From Spirochaetaceae bacterium (lineage in GTDB: Bacteria > Spirochaetota > Spirochaetia > Treponematales > Breznakiellaceae): a stretch of DNA of 10,012 bases. The stretch spans positions 1 through 10,012 of the forward strand of contig JAITNO010000079.1 of assembly GCA_031290405.1 (NCBI GenBank), given 5' to 3'. Made by a program: the position numbers and the translations under genes. Each line of letters begins with the position of its first letter. Position 1 is the stretch's first letter. Below, in pieces: positions 6,194-10,012 of this stretch. Below the pieces are notes generated by a model that did no database searches, was not told the origin of the DNA, and saw only the letters and a program-made list of their open reading frames with translations.

Positions 6194-7558
6194 ATGACTA
6201 AAAACCTCACCTCCGGGCGGCCGGGGTTGGCAATCCTCGCATTCGCCATACCGCTTATCATCGGCAACGTGTTTCAACAGGTCTACACGATGGCCGACGC
6301 CTTCGTCGTAAGCCGTCAAATCGGCATCAAGGCGCTCGCCGCGGTAACCGGAACGGGCAGCCTTCAGTTTTTAATCTTGGGCTTTTTAATCGGCGCAACA
6401 TCCGGCGCGGCAATCGTTGCCGCGCAGCGTTTCGGCGCCGCCGACGAAACCGGCGTCCGCCGGAGTTTCGCCGCCTCCATCGTGCTCTGCCTGGGCGTAA
6501 CGGCAATCGTCATGGCGGTAAGCATATCGACCTTGAAAGAACTGCTGTTCCTCCTTAACACGCCAGAAGAAATATTCGACGACGCGTATCGCTATTTCCA
6601 GGCGCTGCTCTGGGGAATGCCCGCCTGTATGTTCTTCAACCTCTTTTCAAACATGATGAGGGCCGTCGGAGACAGCCGGACGCCCCTCTATATACTGATA
6701 GCCGCCTGCGTCCTCAACATCGTCTTTGATTACGTGTTCATCCTCTGCTTCCATGCCGGCGTCGTAGGCGCGGGGATAGCCACCGTGCTGGCCCAAGCGC
6801 TCTCCGCGCTCGCCTGCATACCGGTCATCATAAAAAGACTCCCCGTGTTAAGCTTTCGGCGCGCCGACTTCCGCATCACCCTTAAAGAATGCTGGACGCA
6901 CATCAGGGTCGCGCTGCCCGTCGGCTTTCAGTGGAGCGTCATCGCCATCGGGACGATAGCCGTTACCTTCGTGCTCAACGGCTTGGGCTACGAAGCCGTC
7001 GCCGCGTTCAACATAGGGCAGCGCATCGACCAATTCACCGTGCTGACGCTGGGCTCGTTTGGGCAGGCGATGACCACCTTCTCCGCGCAAAACTACGGCG
7101 CCGGAAAATACGCCAGGCTCCGCACGGGGGCGCTGCACACCGCAATCATCGTGTCCGCAATCAGCATCGTCATGGGCGCGTTCTTCATCCTGTTCGGCGG
7201 CGGCATCGCCGGCGTCTTCCTAAAAAAGAACTCAGGCGCCGTCGAACTTGCCCACACCTACCTCATCGTCCAAAGCAGCTTTTACATCATCCTCGCCTTG
7301 CTCTTCGTCTTCAGACAGCTGATGCAGGGAACGGGCAACGCCGCCGCGCCCACCATCTCCGGCGTCATAGAACTGATAATGCGGACCTTCGCCGCCTTCT
7401 TCCTGACGCAATTCTTCGGCTACGTCGGCCTCTGTTTCGCAAGCCCCCTCGCCTGGATAGGCTCCCTTGTCCCGCTCACCATAGCCCTCGTCCTAACGTT
7501 CAAAAAACTCCGCCGCGTGGAGCTGCGCGAGGCCAAAGACGCGAGGCCGCGCGCATGA
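6194..7558 (+). CDS. MATE-family multidrug/toxin efflux transporter
   Basis: 454 residues, the usual MATE length, with about 12 hydrophobic helices in two related halves. MATE proteins export cationic drugs, dyes or metabolites in exchange for Na+ or H+. The N-terminal signature is clear: a short TSGRPGLAILAFAIP leader and GNVFQQVYTMADAFVVSRQIG in helix 1, followed by ALAAVTGTGSLQFLILGF. The second half repeats this as GFQWSVIAIGTIAVTFVLNGLG, QRIDQFTVLTLGSFGQAMTTFSAQNYGAGKY and FRQLMQGTGNA. This pattern is nearest the DinF/bacterial MATE group and not eukaryotic MATE. Substrate is not predictable. The ATG at 6194 is the only start after an in-frame TGA at 6176; its ribosome binding site is weak. 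It lies 30 nt after the coiled-coil gene and overlaps the next gene by 4 bp (ATGA), so it is probably co-transcribed with both. Confidence 0.93.
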   Translation: MTKNLTSGRPGLAILAFAIPLIIGNVFQQVYTMADAFVVSRQIGIKALAAVTGTGSLQFLILGFLIGATSGAAIVAAQRFGAADETGVRRSFAASIVLCLGVTAIVMAVSISTLKELLFLLNTPEEIFDDAYRYFQALLWGMPACMFFNLFSNMMRAVGDSRTPLYILIAACVLNIVFDYVFILCFHAGVVGAGIATVLAQALSALACIPVIIKRLPVLSFRRADFRITLKECWTHIRVALPVGFQWSVIAIGTIAVTFVLNGLGYEAVAAFNIGQRIDQFTVLTLGSFGQAMTTFSAQNYGAGKYARLRTGALHTAIIVSAISIVMGAFFILFGGGIAGVFLKKNSGAVELAHTYLIVQSSFYIILALLFVFRQLMQGTGNAAAPTISGVIELIMRTFAAFFLTQFFGYVGLCFASPLAWIGSLVPLTIALVLTFKKLRRVELREAKDARPRA

Positions 7559-8445
7559 AAACACGCATCCTCCTGTCGGCGTTCGTCTTTGCCGCCATAG
7601 CCCTCCAGCCCCTCCTCCACGCCCAGCCCATAGACGTAACCATAGGCGGCGGCCTGGACAACCTCGCCGTGGACACGCAGAAGCTCGACGGGAATTACAA
7701 CCTAAAGTCCGGCGCCTTTGAGCTGCGGCCCGCCTGGAGCGCCAGAATAAACGGCGAAATAGGCCGCAACTTTCTATTCGACGTAACGTATCGGCAGGAC
7801 CCCTTTTGGCAAAGCTCCTTTAGCGGAATGTTCGGCCTCATCTTTGGCGCCGTTCACGCCGGGCTCGGCGTGCAAATCGGGATGCACGACTACGCCTCCG
7901 GCGACTTCTCCTACGAAAAGATGAGCTCCTGGGACACCGGCCTGCTCGGCTGCTTCAAACTCGAATACCCCGGCTATTTCTTTGTCGGAACCGACTTCGT
8001 AGCCGACTTTTGGGGCGACATGAGCGAAGAGGGCCGGTCGAGCCGCCCGTACCTGTCCGTTTTTGGCGGCTTCTGGCTGCCGTACATCCTCATCACCATC
8101 ACCTATTTTCAAAAAGAGTACGTCGAGACGAAGGCAGCCGGCGTCAAAGCGCGCGCCGCGCTCACCAAAGTCGGCGCGGAGCTCGAATTTTTCTCCAAGA
8201 GCAGCCCATTTCGGGTCTCCATAGGCGGCGGCTGGCTCCGTCAAGCCATAAGCCTCTCCGGCGGCGGCGCCGCACGGGAAACGTTCGCCGACTATTTTAA
8301 CGCGGACCTCGGCTTTTCGCTCGAACTCGGCCTCTACGCGCGCTGGTTCGTGAAGGGAGGCATCCCCCTCGACGGCCTCGCCCCCGCCCTCGCCAAATTC
8401 ATCTTCAACACGGGCTTCACCTTCACCATTTTTGGCAATAAATAG
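7555..8445 (+). CDS. Secreted, probable outer-membrane beta-barrel protein
   Basis: 296 residues. The start is set by the ATGA overlap with the MATE stop and a GAGG 8 nt upstream; the frame is open further upstream only inside the MATE gene. Residues 1-23 form a signal peptide (MKTRILLSAFVFAAIALQPL, then LHA) with probable signal peptidase I cleavage before Q24; there is no lipobox Cys. The mature part has many short alternating hydrophobic/polar strands rich in Gly and aromatics, for example FGAVHAGLGVQIGMH, YFFVGTDFVADFW, YLSVFGGFW and FRVSIGGGWL, ending in NTGFTFTIFGNK. This suggests a barrel of 8-12 strands. The last residue is Lys and not the classic terminal Phe. I do not recognise a named family. 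Coupling with the MATE exporter is suggestive of an envelope role, but no substrate or partnership is shown. Confidence 0.8.
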   Translation: MKTRILLSAFVFAAIALQPLLHAQPIDVTIGGGLDNLAVDTQKLDGNYNLKSGAFELRPAWSARINGEIGRNFLFDVTYRQDPFWQSSFSGMFGLIFGAVHAGLGVQIGMHDYASGDFSYEKMSSWDTGLLGCFKLEYPGYFFVGTDFVADFWGDMSEEGRSSRPYLSVFGGFWLPYILITITYFQKEYVETKAAGVKARAALTKVGAELEFFSKSSPFRVSIGGGWLRQAISLSGGGAARETFADYFNADLGFSLELGLYARWFVKGGIPLDGLAPALAKFIFNTGFTFTIFGNK

Positions 8446-8462
8446 AGCCACAGGCTCTTTTT
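8444..8462 (+). terminator. Rho-independent terminator overlapping the barrel-gene stop codon
   Basis: AGAGCC (8444-8449) and GGCTCT (8453-8458) pair around an ACA loop and run into TTTTT (8458-8462). The stem begins inside the TAG stop (8443-8445). It is well placed to end transcription of the topoisomerase-to-barrel group. Confidence 0.75.
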
Positions 8463-8500
8463 GCGGCCTACGGCGCTAAGCCCCAAGCGATAGGCTTTTT
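8458..8500 (-). repeat. Dispersed repeat, copy B (inverted, diverged)
   Basis: Read on the minus strand, this copy runs from AAAAAGCCTATCGC through GGGGC and TAGCGCCGTAGGCCGC to a run of five A. It aligns with copies at 1879-1921 and 9752-9795. On the plus strand, AAGCC (8478-8482) and GGCTT (8493-8497) can pair and run into TTTTT, so this copy may serve as a back-up terminator after 8462. Confidence 0.6.
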
Positions 8501-8669
8501 GTCCGCGGGCCGCCCTCCCCAGCTTTCGGCTTTGTTTTAGTAAAGAGGGGAGGAGGGGGGAGCCGCCCTCCTCGCGAGGCTCGTTTCTCCGCGCCCTAAA
8601 CCTCATTCGTCGTCTCTGGGGGGGGGTTGCCCCCCAGACTCCCCACTTGTCCGTCAGCCTTGCTGACGA
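8501..8669. repeat. Gene-free stretch of GC-rich inverted repeats
   Basis: I see three potential hairpins and no gene. CCTCCCC (8514-8520) pairs with GGGGAGG (8547-8553). CTGGGGGG (8616-8623) pairs with CCCCCCAG (8630-8637) around a 6-nt loop. CGTCAGC (8652-8658) pairs with GCTGACG (8662-8668) around CTT. CCGCCCTCC occurs twice (from 8511 and 8563). CCCCCCAGACTCCCC followed by ACTTG (8630-8649) repeats the end of the block before array 1. None of the hairpins has a T-tract that would make it a clear terminator. Confidence 0.6.
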
Positions 8670-9000
8670 GGAAGCTTTTAAGGGCGCCTAAGAAGACTTC
8701 CAAGTCGACTCAGACAAGTTCCGTGTCGACGTAGAAACCTTCCGTGTCGACACTGAAACCTTCCGTGTCGACGTAGAAACCTTCCGTGTCGACGTAGAAA
8801 CCTTCTGTGTCGACGTAGAAACCTTCCGTGTCGACGTAGAAACCTTCCGTGTCGACTCAGACAAGTTCCGTGTCGACGTAGAAACCTTCCGTGTCGACGT
8901 AGAAACCTTCCGTGTCGACGTAGAAACCTTCCGTGTCGACGTAGAAGCCTTCCGTGTCGACACTGAAACCTTCCGCGTCGACTCATAAGAGTTGAGCGCC
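8665..9000 (+). repeat. 21-bp tandem array 2 with invariant GTCGAC
   Basis: From 8704 to 8982 the palindrome GTCGAC occurs 14 times at exact 21-bp spacing. The 15-nt spacer is usually GTAGAAACCTTCCGT. Variants are TCAGACAAGTTCCGT (units at 8707 and 8854), ACTGAAACCTTCCGT/C (8749 and 8959) and single changes at 8791 and 8938. No palindrome is altered. Degenerate units keeping the period extend left to about 8665. A diverged unit at 8980-9000 joins array 3 without a phase change. One plus frame reads DVETFRV per unit but lies between two stops (8689 and 8986) and lacks a start codon. Minus frames are open but lack a ribosome binding site. Confidence 0.93.
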
Positions 9001-9078
9001 GGCGTTGAAGAGTTCAGCGTCGGCGCGAAAGTGTTCAGCGTCGGCGCGAAAGTGTTCAGCGTCGGCGCGAAAGTGTTC
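9001..9078 (+). repeat. 21-bp tandem array 3, abutting the pseudouridine synthase stop
   Basis: About 3.7 units start at 9001, 9022, 9043 and 9064. The last three are near identical, with GGCGCGAAAGTG followed by TTCAGCGTC; the first reads GGCGTTGAAGAG in the first 12 positions. They continue the 21-bp phase of array 2, and a TTC stays at the same unit position. The palindromic hexamer is GCCGGC at the array junction (8998-9003) and degenerates to GTCGGC afterwards. The array ends at the TAA stop of the minus-strand gene (9079-9081), so the repeat lies directly in the 3' end of that transcript. Confidence 0.88.
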
Positions 9079-9936
9079 TTAAACGGCGGGGAAAAGTTGC
9101 GCGACTGCGTTTTGAAACGCGGTGGGGAGGGGCGCGCGTATCTTTTCGGGCAGATGGAGGGGGTTGTCGGCGGGGAATTCGATGTTCAGGCTATGGAGGA
9201 AAAACGCGGCGGCGTTTTGCGCCTCGACGGCGTTGTACTTGTTGTCGTTGAGGAGGGGATGTCCGTGGGCGGCGGCTTGGGCGCGTATCTGGTGGGTGCG
9301 ACCGGTCTCTATTTCGGCTTGGACGAGGGTGAGGGCGTCCGTCCGCGCAAGCGGGGTGATTTTTGTCCGCGCGGGCTTGGCGCCACGGGCGTCCGCGCCG
9401 GCGACGCGGGTTTTTTGGGCGTCGGGGTCCCTCTGGAGGGCGTCTTCCCAAAACGCTTCCCCCTCGCCAAGGCTTCCGTGGACGATGGCGACGTACGTTT
9501 TGCGAAAGAGGCCTTCCCGCAAGCCTGCGCTGAGGTATTGCGCGCCCGAAAGACTCTTGGAAAAGAGGATGACGCCGCTGGTGTTTCTGTCGAGCCGGTG
9601 CGCGGGGCCTGGCTTGAACGAAAGCGAGGGGTGGATTTTGCCCGCAAGGTAGCGGCCCACGGCCTCGTCAAGGCTGCCCTCCCCATGCACAATGTCGCCT
9701 GAGTCTTTGTTGATGATGAGCACGTCCTCATTTTCAAAAAGTACGCTAAGGTTTTTGCAGCGGCCTGCGGCGCTGCGCCCTGTGCGGTATGCTTTGTGTT
9801 TGTTGGCTGCTTTCTCCTGATTTGGGTCGTTGGTTGAGTGGGGGGTCTGGGGGGCTCGCGGCCCCCCAGCGGGGGCGGGTACGGCACATCGGGGACTTTG
9901 TTCGCCCAATCCGCCGCCCTTGCGCGGGTAGCGCAC
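9079..9936 (-). CDS. RluA-family pseudouridine synthase, start unresolved
   Basis: Isomerises uridine to pseudouridine in rRNA or tRNA. If the GTG at 9936 is the start, the protein has 285 residues. The catalytic core covers about residues 63-285, from LSVLFENEDVLIINKDSG to the end. It carries the catalytic Asp116 in HRLDRNTSGVILFSKS and the TGRTHQIR motif near 211-218. The core, about 220 residues, equals a whole RluA-type enzyme without an S4 domain. Residues 1-62 are low complexity and are translated from GC-rich dispersed repeats; the segment KAYRTGRSAAGRCKN comes from repeat copy C. No ATG, GTG or TTG lies in frame close to the core, and the frame stays open to the right edge of the window, so the real start could be GTG 9936, a TTG near 9907, a non-standard codon, or outside. 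The substrate (RluA, RluC or RluD type) is uncertain. Confidence 0.85.
   Translation of the reverse strand: MRYPRKGGGLGEQSPRCAVPAPAGGPRAPQTPHSTNDPNQEKAANKHKAYRTGRSAAGRCKNLSVLFENEDVLIINKDSGDIVHGEGSLDEAVGRYLAGKIHPSLSFKPGPAHRLDRNTSGVILFSKSLSGAQYLSAGLREGLFRKTYVAIVHGSLGEGEAFWEDALQRDPDAQKTRVAGADARGAKPARTKITPLARTDALTLVQAEIETGRTHQIRAQAAAHGHPLLNDNKYNAVEAQNAAAFFLHSLNIEFPADNPLHLPEKIRAPLPTAFQNAVAQLFPAV
9752..9795 (-). repeat. Dispersed repeat, copy C (inverted), inside the synthase reading frame
   Basis: The minus strand reads AAAGCATACCGC, then GGGCGCAGCGCCGCAGGCCGC, then TGCAAAAA. The 17-base stretch CGCAGCGCCGCAGGCCG is identical to copy A. It occupies codons just upstream of the pseudouridine synthase core. 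Confidence 0.65.
9837..9869. repeat. G-rich inverted repeat with CCCCCCAGACCCCCCACT (minus strand)
   Basis: CTGGGGGGC (9847-9855) and GCCCCCCAG (9861-9869) form a perfect 9-bp stem around TCGCG. With the flank 9837-9846 it repeats the motif seen at 8630-8646 and, in part, at 1848-1860. On the minus strand it lies upstream of the synthase core. Confidence 0.6.
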
Positions 9937-10012
9937 TTCAACGTGTAAGTTCCCCGCGACAGTCCCGTTGCATTGGGTCTGTAAATTTGCGCCGCTGTTC
10001 GCGGCGTGGGGG
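9937..10012. other. Right-edge region, no assignable gene, one inverted repeat
   Basis: CGCCGC (9990-9995) pairs with GCGGCG (10001-10006) around TGTTC. Two minus-strand frames are open to the window edge, one of them the synthase frame (GTVAGNLHVEVRYPRKGG). Neither has a start or a domain I recognise. The segment resembles intergenic repeat sequence more than a gene. Confidence 0.35.

Noticed and set aside
6889..7554. Upstream extension of the barrel-protein frame
   Set aside because: It is an out-of-frame overlap with the MATE gene, Arg/His-rich; the ATG at 7555 starts a clear signal peptide.
8678..8986. Minus-strand proteins with RRHGRFL or STRKVST heptads
   Set aside because: Frames stay open because of the 21-bp period. 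No ribosome binding site precedes the ATG at 8986 or GTG at 8963, and no non-repeat domain is attached. Kept only as a remote possibility.
8665..9078. CRISPR array
   Set aside because: Palindromic hexamers alternate with nearly identical 15-nt segments, so there are no diverse spacers; no cas gene is nearby.
8992..9702. Plus-strand frame from array 3 through the pseudouridine synthase (236 aa)
   Set aside because: It has an attractive repeat start, but the rest is antisense to a clearly conserved enzyme and shows no domain.

Overview
The window looks like a chromosomal segment of a GC-rich spirochaete, most likely a Treponema-type organism from a gut community. The reasons are a stand-alone divergent FliG paralogue, a topoisomerase IV A subunit of the short type common in Bacteroidetes and spirochaetes, a coiled-coil inner-membrane protein coupled to it, and an uncharacterised protein family that I associate with gut and termite-gut spirochaetes. 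This is inferred from sequence style and family resemblance. No rRNA or tRNA gene is present to anchor the taxonomy.

Layout: 2-673 (+) is the 3' part of an EamA/DMT transporter, followed closely by a FliG-like gene (683-1846). From 1847 to 2305 there is no gene. This stretch holds a GC-rich dispersed repeat, a good sigma70-type promoter (1959-1987) and a 13-14 unit, 21-bp tandem array (1995-2288) that ends just before the ribosome binding site of an uncharacterised gene (2306-3016). Then come a ParC-type topoisomerase subunit (3098-5068), a translationally coupled membrane-anchored coiled-coil protein (5081-6163), a MATE exporter (6194-7558) and a probable beta-barrel outer-membrane protein overlapping it by 4 bp (7555-8445). 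A terminator overlaps the stop codon of the last gene. From 8463 to 9078 there is again no gene: it holds GC-rich inverted repeats, a second dispersed-repeat copy and a second 21-bp array that passes in register into a third. A RluA-family pseudouridine synthase (9079-about 9936, minus strand) converges on that array. Its 5' end is buried in dispersed repeats and its start is unresolved.

The genes do not form one pathway. The topoisomerase, coiled-coil, MATE and barrel genes run in one direction with short gaps or overlaps and may be one transcription unit ending at 8444-8462.

The most unusual content is the pair of gene-free regions. Both carry arrays with a 21-bp period in which a (nearly) self-complementary hexamer recurs every 15 nt: GGCGCC in the first, GTCGAC in the second. 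Both arrays are preceded by the same 12-mer, ACTCCCCACTTG, and by copies of the same dispersed repeat. The first array lies between a promoter and the ribosome binding site of the uncharacterised gene, so it should be transcribed as a repetitive, self-pairing 5' leader.
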